Part shown: one piece after another, positions 1 through 7,200 of the stretch | How positions within the stretch are numbered: position 1 is the stretch's first letter | Layout of the letters: every line of letters begins with the position of its first letter | Assembly: GCA_013815395.1 (NCBI GenBank) | Contig: JACDGH010000100.1 | Coordinates: 1-8,766, forward strand | Reading direction: 5' to 3' | Length of the DNA stretch: 8,766 bases | From: Parachlamydiaceae bacterium | Lineage (GTDB): Bacteria; Chlamydiota; Chlamydiia; Chlamydiales; Parachlamydiaceae | Made by a program: the position numbers and the translations under genes | Notes under the pieces: model-generated | What the model saw: the letters and a program-made list of their open reading frames with translations, nothing else | Database searches by the model: none | What the model was told of the DNA's origin: nothing

Positions 1-193
1 CACTTCCAATCTAAGGTGCTTTTCTATGATTCATCTCATATGCATGGATTAAATGTGTAATGCCAATATTTTGAGCATTACCTCAAATCCACGCTGAATG
101 GAGCTAATTCCTTGCATGATCGTTTTGGTACAGATCAGATGCTTCTGATAGTGATTGTATGTTTTACTCTAGACCCCTATGTGCCATAATGGA
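1..193. other. Left flank of the IS, no supported gene
   Basis: No convincing gene is visible on either strand. On the minus strand all three frames hit a stop within about 30 bases of the IS edge, so it does not carry a long continuation of the SPFH-like gene on the other side of the IS. A plus-strand frame stays open from about 60 to a TAA at 187-189, but it has no start and no recognisable motif. A small inverted repeat (ATCAGA/TCTGAT, 134-149) has only a 6-bp stem and no T-tract, so I give it no role. Confidence 0.5.
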
Positions 194-206
194 TGAAACA
201 ACTTCA
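194..206 (+). repeat. Left terminal inverted repeat of the IS
   Basis: TGAAACAACTTCA is the exact reverse complement of 1600-1612. The match extends one base outward (A at 193, T at 1613), which may be chance or part of the repeat. Further inward both ends are A-rich on the outward-reading strand but only loosely similar. This is the transposase binding and cleavage end upstream of orfA. Confidence 0.9.
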
Positions 207-256
207 CCTTCAAAGTATAGTAAAGAAATGAAGGGCGGAGAACAGGGATAAAGTGC

Positions 257-610
257 ATGTCAGGAGAGCGAAAACCGAACCCAGAAGTGGAGCGGAAAGC
301 CGAACGTCGTCGATTCACAGCAGAGTACAAACGGCGGATGGTGGTTGAAGCCGAGAAGTGCCAGCATGGTGAGTTAGGGTCACTGCTGCGACGGGAGGGA
401 TTGACTTACGCCCAGATTGGCCAGTGGCGCAGCGCCTATGCGGAGGGGACATTAGGCAAGAAACGCGGTCCAGTGGCCAACCCGAATCGGGCGGAAATGC
501 GAAGACTGGAAGCCGAGAATACCCGTTTGAAGCGCGATTTGGAACGGGCAGGACTGATCATTGATGCCCAAAAAAAGTTGGCACGCCTGCTGGAGGAGGA
601 ACAATCGTGA
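257..610 (+). CDS. IS3-family transposase OrfA (DNA-binding subunit)
   Basis: A 117-residue protein of normal OrfA size. Residues about 18-65 form the transposase helix-turn-helix domain (RRFTAEYKRRMVVEAE, then LRREGLTYAQIGQWRSAY), which binds the terminal repeats. Residues about 75-116 form a charged leucine-zipper-like helix (EMRRLEAENTRLKRDLERAG) used for multimerisation in this family. The ATG at 257 is preceded by a purine-rich CAGGGA at a reasonable distance. The TGA stop overlaps the GTG start of orfB. In the family, OrfA alone acts as regulator and DNA-binding protein, and the active transposase is the OrfAB fusion. A correctly phased A AAA AAG heptamer lies about 11 codons before the stop. 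Confidence 0.93.
   Translation: MSGERKPNPEVERKAERRRFTAEYKRRMVVEAEKCQHGELGSLLRREGLTYAQIGQWRSAYAEGTLGKKRGPVANPNRAEMRRLEAENTRLKRDLERAGLIIDAQKKLARLLEEEQS
571..577 (+). other. Programmed -1 frameshift heptamer A AAA AAG in orfA
   Basis: The heptamer is in the orfA reading frame (A, AAA, AAG), the canonical tandem-slip signal of IS3-family elements. After a one-base slip back, the next codon is GTT at 577-579, and the -1 frame is open through to the orfB GTG at 607. The product is therefore one continuous OrfAB. It sits in a run of seven A followed by G. I did not find a convincing downstream stem-loop. Confidence 0.85.
592..600 (+). promoter_or_regulatory. Strong ribosome-binding site for orfB
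   Basis: GGAGGAGGA lies 6 bases upstream of the GTG at 607, close to ideal spacing, and supports GTG as a real start for separately translated OrfB. The GTG overlaps the orfA TGA (GTGA), a translational-coupling arrangement. Confidence 0.7.
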
Positions 611-1590
611 GGGAACTAGCGACCCAAATCGGGGTGAAGCGTGCCTGTGAAGTACTGAATGTGCCGCGCAGTCAGCTCTACCGGGAACGGCAAGCGAAAG
701 GCGAGTTAGCACCGCGTCCAACACCCGCTCATGCGCTGTCGAGTGCTGAACGAGCGCAGGTGCGGGCGACACTCAATAGTGCACGTTTCATGGATCAAGC
801 ACCGCGACAGGTGTATGCGGCGTTACTGGATGAAGGAAACTATTTGTGTCACTGGCGCACGATGTATCGGGTGCTGGCGGCTCACGGCGAAGTATGCGAA
901 CGGCGCCTCATCCGTCGTCACCCGGTCTACAACAAGCCTGAACTGCTGGCACAAGCAGCCAACCAAGTCTGGTCATGGGACATTACCTGGCTGCGAGGAG
1001 CCCATAAGTTGGAGAAATACCCGCTTTACACCGTGCTGGATATTTTTAGCCGCTATGTCGTCGGCTGGATGATTGCAGAAGTCGAGAGCAGTGAGTTAGC
1101 CAAGCACTTAATCGCTGAAACCGCTGGCAAACAGGGCATTCAGCCTGAGCAACTCACGCTCCACGCCGATAATGGCATCCCTATGAAAGGTAAGCCCTTG
1201 AGCCAACTGCTGCTCGATCTGCATATCACCCGAAGCCATAGTCGTCCCCATACTTCCGATGACAATCCTTTCAGCGAGGCACAGTTTAAAACCATGAAGT
1301 ACCGTCCCGATTATCCTGACCGTTTCGCCTCCATTGACGCGGCGCGTGTCTGGGCGAGAGCTTTCTTCGGCTGGTACAACAACTTGCATTACCATTCCGG
1401 CCTGAACCTGATGACTCCGGCCAGTGTCCATTATGGCCAGGCGGATGCCGTTCAACAGCAGCGCCAAGGCGTTATGTCGGCAGCATTTCAGGCCTATCCA
1501 CAGCGTTTTCCCGCTGGCTTGCCCTACATACAGGGTGCTCCAAAGGCCGTCTACATCAATCCACCTAAACCGGCTGAAAATCTTTCTTAA
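607..1590 (+). CDS. IS3-family transposase OrfB (DDE integrase catalytic domain)
   Basis: A 327-residue protein with an N-terminal HTH_21-like region (residues about 40-105, containing SARFMDQAPRQVYAALLDEG) followed by an rve-type integrase core. The catalytic triad is visible: D125 in WSWDITW, D188 in LHADNG and E224 in NPFSEAQFKTMKY. There are 35 residues between the second Asp and the Glu, the DD(35)E signature of the IS3 family. The tail WYNNLHYHSGLNLMTP is the family's usual motif after the catalytic Glu. It performs strand cleavage and transfer, normally as part of OrfAB. The gene is intact and at full family length. Its stop region overlaps by 4 bases, tail to tail, the stop of the leftward SPFH-like gene. 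Confidence 0.95.
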   Translation: MRELATQIGVKRACEVLNVPRSQLYRERQAKGELAPRPTPAHALSSAERAQVRATLNSARFMDQAPRQVYAALLDEGNYLCHWRTMYRVLAAHGEVCERRLIRRHPVYNKPELLAQAANQVWSWDITWLRGAHKLEKYPLYTVLDIFSRYVVGWMIAEVESSELAKHLIAETAGKQGIQPEQLTLHADNGIPMKGKPLSQLLLDLHITRSHSRPHTSDDNPFSEAQFKTMKYRPDYPDRFASIDAARVWARAFFGWYNNLHYHSGLNLMTPASVHYGQADAVQQQRQGVMSAAFQAYPQRFPAGLPYIQGAPKAVYINPPKPAENLS

Positions 1591-2120
1591 TCTTTTTTAT
1601 GAAGTTGTTTCATTGTCCTTGACACATACCGTACCATAAGAATTTCGCTGATTCTATAACGCTCGACTATAAAGGGAGATTGCGAAATTCTCTTGTGAAT
1701 CTCGAGTCGTAAATCCCCTTTATCATGAATAATTGAATCTTCAGGAATAGCCGTAATATATTCACGAAGTAATCCTTGAATAACATCGCTTAAAGCTGTG
1801 AGCGGTTGGTGTTCGGTGACAATTTTTGCAGGATTCATAACTTGATAATTTACACTGATTTCCAAAGTTGCCGGAAACAAATCACTCGATAAACTAGCTG
1901 CCTTCACACACAAAGGACTGGGATTCACGATTACGCGACGAGCATATTTTCCTCGGCCAATTAGACCCATTAAGTTCACCATGAACCGCGTCTTGTCAAA
2001 AACTTGTCCCTCAACGACAAGTACTTCGCGTCCCCACTCTATATTTTCCCATCCAAATATTGATATTTGGAATTCATGAGAAACCAATTCGTCTGATGGA
2101 ATTTGAGCAGTCATGGTCAC
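1587..2120 (-). CDS. SPFH/band-7-like protein, C-terminus supplied by the IS
   Basis: A 177-residue soluble protein with no signal peptide or membrane segment. Residues about 60-166 have the SPFH/band-7 pattern: a strand-rich stretch ending ATLEISVNYQVMNPAKI (compare the family's V.V.Y.V.DP), helix LSDVIQGLLREYITAIP, a charged helix LRLEIHKRIS, then YRISEILMVRYV matching the 'gi.i..v.i' strand. This is family resemblance by eye. Residues 170-177 (MKQLHKKD) are encoded inside the IS, so the original end is altered. GTG at 2120 is the likely start because AGAGG overlapping the upstream stop lies 6 bases before it; ATG at 2114 is the alternative. It is co-transcribed with, and probably coupled to, the larger SPFH-E2-like gene 9 bases upstream. 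It could be truncated, since most SPFH proteins continue into a coiled coil. Confidence 0.6.
   Translation of the reverse strand: MTMTAQIPSDELVSHEFQISIFGWENIEWGREVLVVEGQVFDKTRFMVNLMGLIGRGKYARRVIVNPSPLCVKAASLSSDLFPATLEISVNYQVMNPAKIVTEHQPLTALSDVIQGLLREYITAIPEDSIIHDKGDLRLEIHKRISQSPFIVERYRISEILMVRYVSRTMKQLHKKD
1600..1612 (-). repeat. Right terminal inverted repeat of the IS
   Basis: TGAAGTTGTTTCA, a perfect reverse complement of 194-206. Read on the minus strand this repeat encodes part of the last eight codons of the leftward SPFH-like gene, including most of MKQLH. Confidence 0.9.
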
Positions 2121-2129
2121 ATTACACCT

Positions 2130-3620
2130 CTATTTTTGTTTCCCACTTAGATAGATGGGCACTAGAAAAGTTGCATAGTTGACGGCTTCGCAGAGATAGC
2201 TACCAGGCGTCCATGAATCAAGCTGGGACAATTCAAATGAATCACCCTCTTTAAGAACAATGCGCATTCTTGGTGGCGTCGCGGGATGATCTTCACTACA
2301 ATCTACTAAGAGAGAATAGCCGTCAAAATGGAACTTGGCGTGACTAGGAATAGCAACGTTAGCAGTGTTCTGCTCAATTTCGAATGCCTTATAGCCAATA
2401 CGGCTTTGATGCATCTCTGCAGCTTTATTTTCACTAATCCTCGCAGGCATTGATGACATTACTTTATCTTTTTGAACATCTTGGTTCGCAGTTTTATCTA
2501 CAAATTTCAAAATATTCTGAAAAGCTTGGCTCGCTAAATCAGGATCACCAAACCGAACAACTATCTCTTTAGTAAACGTAATTAATTCACTCAACGTTGC
2601 TGTATTCAATTCTTCACGGCGAAGTCCTAACTGCCGCTTATAATCTTTCTCCGCTATCCAATTTCGAAGAGCAGCTTTTAACCATTCGATTTGAATGCTA
2701 AACCGAGCTTCGAGCAACGCGTTTACTCCCTCTAATTCTATAAGCGCGGATTTCGCATCAGTCACCTGTTTGGCTTGATCGATTGCAAGTGGGCCCATCT
2801 GACCATCTATTTTCAGAACATTAACTCGTAGAATTTCATAATGGATAAGCTTTTCTTGAAGCTTTAACAGTATATTCTCCCCTAGTTGTCCTGTATCTTT
2901 TCTCAGGGAGATTTGATCATGCTCCCGGAGATAATTTCTAATCAAATCTTGCGCCTGATCAGTAATCTCTCTTAATGGATCTTCCTTGATTAGGATTTCC
3001 TGAATGTCTTTCATCTTGTTCTTCAATTTGAAAATGAGCGACACAGTAACTTCCGTTGGCCAATTATTACTGCTGATGTCCTCAGACTTTGATATGTCCA
3101 ATACTTTGGTTCCAAGAAACACCCTTTTAGCGAAGATTGGTTTACCAATTAGCCGCATTGGAGCAAAATATCCAGAAGTTTGACGGATAACATGTTTTCC
3201 AATCACAATGCATTCTGCACCTGAGTCTTTAACCTCCACAAAATCGTAAGTTTTTACAATACGATAAGGATTTGAAACAAGACCATTACCTTCTGTGATG
3301 GCCTGCTTCAATTTCATTCCCTTAATACGTTGACTGTCTTTTATCTCGTTAAGCATATCGTTAGATGTCAAAGTGCCTTGCAATCTCAATGATCTAAATA
3401 GTCCATTAATTACCAATCCTAAGGAAGCCACTAAGCCAACAGTGAACCACGAGTCGAGTGAACTGTGTATGAAGCGGTTTCGTAAATCTGCAAACCAACC
3501 AGTGTCATTGAGTGCAAGTGGTGGAGAAATCAGCAGCAGCAGAAAAATCGTCAAACTGGCTATTCGAACAAAGGCTCTTCCTAATATCGCTGAATAGGAT
3601 TCAGTTTTATTCTTGCCCAT
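2130..3620 (-). CDS. Membrane SPFH-like protein with C-terminal E2/UBC-like domain
   Basis: A 496-residue protein of no named family that I recognise. Two hydrophobic segments at about 16-34 (IASLTIFLLLLISPPLAL) and 57-75 (WFTVGLVASLGLVINGLF) should anchor it in the membrane. Residues about 125-275 fit an SPFH/band-7 core: EVTVSLIFKL, DPLREITDQAQDLIRNYLRE, then YEILRVNVLKIDG. A charged helical stretch follows to about 385. Residues about 393-487 resemble a ubiquitin-conjugating (UBC/RWD) fold: N-terminal helix RISENKAAEM, strand GYSLLVDC, the turn HPATPP (445-450; compare YPxxPP of E2s), strand RMRIVL, and LDSWTPGSYLCEAV (compare the E2 W-S-P motif and its helix). No cysteine lies between PP and WTP, so it would be catalytically dead, like UEV proteins. 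ATG at 3620 follows AGGGAG at 11 bases. First gene of the leftward operon. SPFH is moderately sure; E2-like is a pattern-based inference. Confidence 0.6.
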   Translation of the reverse strand: MGKNKTESYSAILGRAFVRIASLTIFLLLLISPPLALNDTGWFADLRNRFIHSSLDSWFTVGLVASLGLVINGLFRSLRLQGTLTSNDMLNEIKDSQRIKGMKLKQAITEGNGLVSNPYRIVKTYDFVEVKDSGAECIVIGKHVIRQTSGYFAPMRLIGKPIFAKRVFLGTKVLDISKSEDISSNNWPTEVTVSLIFKLKNKMKDIQEILIKEDPLREITDQAQDLIRNYLREHDQISLRKDTGQLGENILLKLQEKLIHYEILRVNVLKIDGQMGPLAIDQAKQVTDAKSALIELEGVNALLEARFSIQIEWLKAALRNWIAEKDYKRQLGLRREELNTATLSELITFTKEIVVRFGDPDLASQAFQNILKFVDKTANQDVQKDKVMSSMPARISENKAAEMHQSRIGYKAFEIEQNTANVAIPSHAKFHFDGYSLLVDCSEDHPATPPRMRIVLKEGDSFELSQLDSWTPGSYLCEAVNYATFLVPIYLSGKQK

Positions 3621-3731
3621 GGCTATATGAACTCCCTATTATTACGATAGAACTAACTTTAATGATTTTATTAAACTGATTGCCAGCAAATTGAAGCCTT
3701 TGCTTCTTTCTTTGTTTCTTAAGCATACGAA

Positions 3732-3743
3732 TGAACATGTTCA
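3732..3743. promoter_or_regulatory. Perfect 12-bp palindrome, candidate operator
   Basis: TGAACATGTTCA is a perfect dyad about midway between the two divergent starts. It resembles a LexA/SOS half-site pair (GAAC..GTTC), but the gap is 2 bases rather than the 4 of the Gram-positive-type LexA box, so I do not call it LexA. The regulator is unknown. Confidence 0.35.
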
Positions 3744-3812
3744 ATGTCATCAGAAGGGGTCAGGAAATCTTATTTTCCAAATCAGGAGGGGTACGCCACA
3801 AGAGACTTTTGG

Positions 3813-3841
3813 TTGTAGACGCTGTTAGTTTGGTCTACAAT
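3813..3841 (+). promoter_or_regulatory. Candidate promoter overlapping an inverted repeat
   Basis: TTGTAGAC (3813-3820) and GTCTACAA (3833-3840) are perfect 8-bp inverted repeats separated by 12 bases. The left arm contains a weak -35 (TTGTAG, 3813-3818). The right arm contains a good -10 (TACAAT, 3836-3841) at exactly 17-bp spacing. Transcription would start near 3848 and leave a leader of about 37 bases before the ATG at 3885. The geometry suggests an operator that blocks the promoter when bound. Without a T-tract the repeat is not a terminator. Confidence 0.4.
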
Positions 3842-3884
3842 TCCGTTTGTTCAGTTATGAAGTTGATGTCAATGAGGCAGACAT

Positions 3885-4223
3885 ATGACTGATAAGCGAG
3901 GTCGAGCAAATGCCAAAATACTGCACCAAGATTTGTGGGATGTGCTACGGCTTATTATGCTAGACTGGAAAAATGAGGACATTAGCAAGACCGAAGAAGT
4001 ATCCCTTTCTCGAGAAGGCTTATCAAATAGAATCACCGATTTAAACAATCTATTGGGTGTCAACAATGAACGGAAAGAGGAACGTCGTAAAGAGTTGATT
4101 GAGCGGGCTATCAGTTTAGGTTATGATCCCTTTAATGACCGTTTTGATCATCGATTTGAAATAAATAGGCAACTCTTTAGGGACGCAACTGGAGAGGTAT
4201 TTAAGGCATCAGTATTTTTTTAG
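3885..4223 (+). CDS. N-terminal part of pseudokinase-STAND protein (frame ends at T7-TAG)
   Basis: A 112-residue frame. It starts at the ATG at 3885 with a GAGG-type site about 9 bases upstream. Residues 1-90 form a mostly helical domain I do not recognise; SREGLSNRITDLNNLLG could be a helix-turn-helix and KEERRKELIERAI a charged helix. From about 91 the kinase N-lobe begins: FEINRQLFRDATGEVFKAS corresponds to the glycine-rich loop, but of the usual G-x-G-x-x-G only the last glycine (G103) remains. The frame then stops at TAG (4221-4223) immediately after seven T, before the invariant lysine. That lysine is found in the -1 frame directly downstream (REVAIK). The piece is therefore not a plausible complete protein, although a short regulatory product from non-shifted translation is possible. 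Confidence 0.7.
   Translation: MTDKRGRANAKILHQDLWDVLRLIMLDWKNEDISKTEEVSLSREGLSNRITDLNNLLGVNNERKEERRKELIERAISLGYDPFNDRFDHRFEINRQLFRDATGEVFKASVFF
4214..4223 (+). other. Frameshift point: T7 run followed by stop TAG
   Basis: The incoming frame reads GTA TTT TTT TAG. A one-base slip back, or transcription of eight U instead of seven, reads TTT TTT TTA GAT and enters the long downstream frame, joining GEVFKASVFF to LDHGKRSSREVAIK with the spacing expected in a kinase N-lobe. The downstream frame has a stop at 4202-4204 and no ATG, GTG or TTG from there until 4550, so it has no start of its own for the N-lobe. Confidence 0.8.
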
Positions 4224-7200
4224 ATCATGGAAAGAGGTCTTCAAGAGAAGTTGCGATAAAACTCTCTGATGTTGGTGCGTCACAGAGAGTTGAAGCTGAA
4301 TATCTGTTCCTCAAAAAATATAAACATCGTTGTATTCCCAAAACCCGTGATCAAGATAACGACCACATTCATTATGGGTTCGGCTGGGACAACCTAGGAC
4401 ATCCATTTTATACAACGGATTTACCTTTAGATACGGATAATCTCTTAAGTGCTTGCAAAAATTCGTCAGTTAACTTCAAACTTTCAATACTACACCAACT
4501 TTTTGATTTATTAGCTTATATCCATTGGCGAGGATGGGTACACGGTAGATTGAGATCGCAGAGCCTGCGCATTTCTCAGAATAGATTGTATTTAGTTGAA
4601 TATGGGGGAGATACCCTCGTTAAAGCAGGAGCTGTGAAGTCTTTATCCATCTATGACGCTCCAGAAATTAGAAACGGGGAAAACCCCACTTTTGAATCTG
4701 ACTTGTGGTCTGCTGGATTAATCGCTGCTGAGCTACTTTCTGGTATAGATCTCGCATTTCAAGAAATATATTTAACTAATGATCAGCTAATGCAACTTAT
4801 TAGGTATCTAAGAGGGACAAGTGGTATACCTCATTCTATTTCTAGCCTCATAGAAAAACTTCTTCGGATTAATCCTTCTGATCGGTACATTGATGCAGTT
4901 GAAGTACTACACGAGATAGAAGGATATTCTGAATTACCAAATTTTGATGTTACCGATTGGCTAGCTAATGTAGATCTAGTTGGACGAGAGAATACAAAAA
5001 AAATTCTAGAGGAATTATTGGATTCATTGGTTCAAAATATCAGCAATGTTTTTTTGGTCCATGGTGTAGCGGGAACCGGAAAGTCAACTCTGCTCGATTA
5101 TATAGAGGGGCTAGCCCCTCTTAGAAAGGATGTGATTGTATCTAAATCTACCGCTCAACGTGCAGCTTTTACCCCAAGTGTTGAGTCTGGCGGATATATG
5201 ATTTGGCAGAACGCCCTGAGGACAATACTTGCTTTGCATGGCGCTTTTGGAGAAATAGCGAGTAGGGAAGCAGTACAGCCGATAATTCAGCCCTTATACA
5301 ATGATAGTTTAGCGTTCAATCGGGCGCTATCCGTTGAAGAGGCGATAGAGAAGTTATTTGAGGAGCTGTTAATTAGTCCTCATACTGCCCAAAAGAAAAT
5401 CGTGTTGCTACTCGATAATTTACAGTGGGTCGAAGAAGATAGCAGAAGGGCAATCCGAAATTTGATCAGGGGAATACATGAGAAAAAGCAATCTCAGGTT
5501 CCCGTTCTGCTCATTGTAACCTATCGCGACGGAGTTCTGGATGCAAATCTCTCTCTAAAAGATCTCAAAGAAGAGCTGGGTATCTTAGATAGTGAATGTA
5601 TTCCATTGGAACGGCTTAATGATGCTGATCTAATAGAGCTACATAGCCAATTATCTCGAATAATGCCTTTAGGTGATCAGAACACTTTCTGCGATACAGT
5701 AATACGTTACACAGGAGGGATACCATTTCTTGTTCTTAAGCCCTTGGAGCGTTTTGCTGCTTATAACCATTCCTCTCACGCACCTGAGCTATTAGATATT
5801 TTACGGGAAGAATTTTCACAGGGGCTGATTTCAAAGAGTCTAAATGCGCTGGAAGTAAAAAGGTTTTTAGCCTCATGTGCTGCAGCCGGAAAGGAATTTG
5901 ATATTCAGGTCCTCAAAACACTTTTTACAGAAGTGGAGCTAGAAAAATTTATGTATATTTGTCTGCAAGAAGGGGCATTGGAGGGTTATAATAATTACTA
6001 CGAATTTCCACATGATCTTTGGTATGAAAAAGCTTTAGAATGGTTGCCTACAGATCCCATAGAAAAACAGAATATTTATTACAAAATTGCTCTAGCCTAC
6101 AGTGAAACAGAACCTTCCAATGCAAGACGAAGAGCCGAATTATGGGAAGAAGCCGGCGAAAGTACTAATGCATTACATGATTATCTTATTGCTGCTCAAC
6201 GTGAATACGATAATTCGGCTTATTCGACTTCCCAAAAACTTCTCGGTAAGCTCGAAGAAAATGGTGTGCCATCACCTGTATTAAATGTACAGGAAATCCT
6301 CTCTTTTTATCTTCTTCAGCATCGAACTGCAATGGGTTTGGGAAACCTTGATGAGGCTTTGAAGTATGCAAAAGAAGGGGTAAGGCAATTAACTCGAGAA
6401 GTAATAGAAGATCACGACAATGCTCTGGAGATAGCGTCAAAGATCTTTCGGGCATCTGCACGACAATTTTTGTATCGTTTACGCATTTACAAACCCAAAT
6501 CATCCTTGAGCTGGCAGGAACTGAATACCGTAGGTTCGTTCTATCGAGCACTTACTAATCCCGAGTATTTTAAGAACAACATTTGGCGGCTATTTTATTA
6601 TGCCCTTCAATGCCTTAATTTAGCGGATGAACTGGGTGTTAGAGGTCGAGGAGAGAAAGCCGATTTATATGCTACTGGTATTTTGGTTATGAGCATGATT
6701 GGTTATGGAGGTTCTCTTCTCTCTCATCTTTATCAAGAACTTGCGTCACGCGACTTTGAATTTTGTAAAAATCCTATTGTTGAATCATGGTTCTGGCAGA
6801 TGCAAGCGTTGTCTTACGCTCATCGCGGATTATGGAATAATGGTATCCGAGCTATACAAGATTGCGAGCAAAGCGCTGATAAAGGGAAGGAACAGCGGCG
6901 CAAGGAAGAGGGGATGGGCATTCGCTATATGTTGTATTGGTATTCTGGAAAATGGAAAAACGCTTGGCAAGCGAAAAATGAAATGCGCGAATCGCCAGGC
7001 TTTAATGAAGTAAATGAAATCGGACAAAGTCAGGTTCGTTCTTGGTTTATATTATTAAATGCTGAAGAGCAATTGTGTAAAGCTCATTTATATAAGATTG
7101 CCAACCCAAAAGCTTCAACCAGCCAAAATGACTTTGCAGATAGACTCAAAGAACTAATTGAAGCTCGAAACTTTCAGGCAAAGACAGATCAGTCGGCCTG

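Larger units (their letters stand above)
194..1612 (+). mobile_element. Complete IS3-family insertion sequence, about 1.42 kb
   Basis: The element runs from 5'-TG at 194 to CA-3' at 1612, the usual IS3-family termini. It has 13-bp perfect terminal inverted repeats and two overlapping genes in the orfA/orfB arrangement, with a -1 frameshift signal between them. Both genes are intact, so the element looks potentially active. It is visibly GC-richer than the native genes to its right, which fits recent transfer. No target-site duplication is visible: the bases before 194 (ATGGA) and after 1612 (TTGTC) do not match at 3, 4 or 5 bp. An adjacent deletion or recombination may therefore have followed insertion. 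The right end lies inside the 3' end of the SPFH-like gene read from the other strand. I cannot assign the IS3 subgroup. Confidence 0.93.
3621..3884. promoter_or_regulatory. Divergent intergenic regulatory region
   Basis: This 264-bp spacer separates the start codons of the leftward SPFH operon and the rightward pseudokinase-STAND gene, so it must carry both promoters unless one gene depends on outside transcription. It holds a 12-bp palindrome and a longer inverted repeat that coincides with a candidate promoter. I could not pick a convincing promoter for the leftward operon; the AT-rich stretch 3640-3680 is the likeliest place. No gene or tRNA is visible. Confidence 0.55.

Noticed and set aside
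134..149. Small hairpin ATCAGA/TCTGAT as a terminator
   Set aside because: The stem is only 6 bp, there is no T-tract and no gene ends just before it.
60..189. Possible coding remnant on the plus strand ending at TAA 187-189
   Set aside because: The open frame is about 40 codons with no start and no motif that I can tie to a family.
1108..1467. Minus-strand 119-residue open frame inside the transposase gene
   Set aside because: It is a shadow of orfB, whose DD(35)E motifs are unambiguous on the other strand.
3732..3743. LexA/SOS box
   Set aside because: GAAC and GTTC are separated by 2 bases instead of 4, and no SOS gene is nearby, so it is kept only as an unnamed palindrome.
3857..3892. 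Short leader ORF of 11 codons (MKLMSMRQTYD) overlapping the ATG at 3885
   Set aside because: It lacks a clear ribosome-binding site and any conservation signal visible here. Such tiny frames arise by chance.
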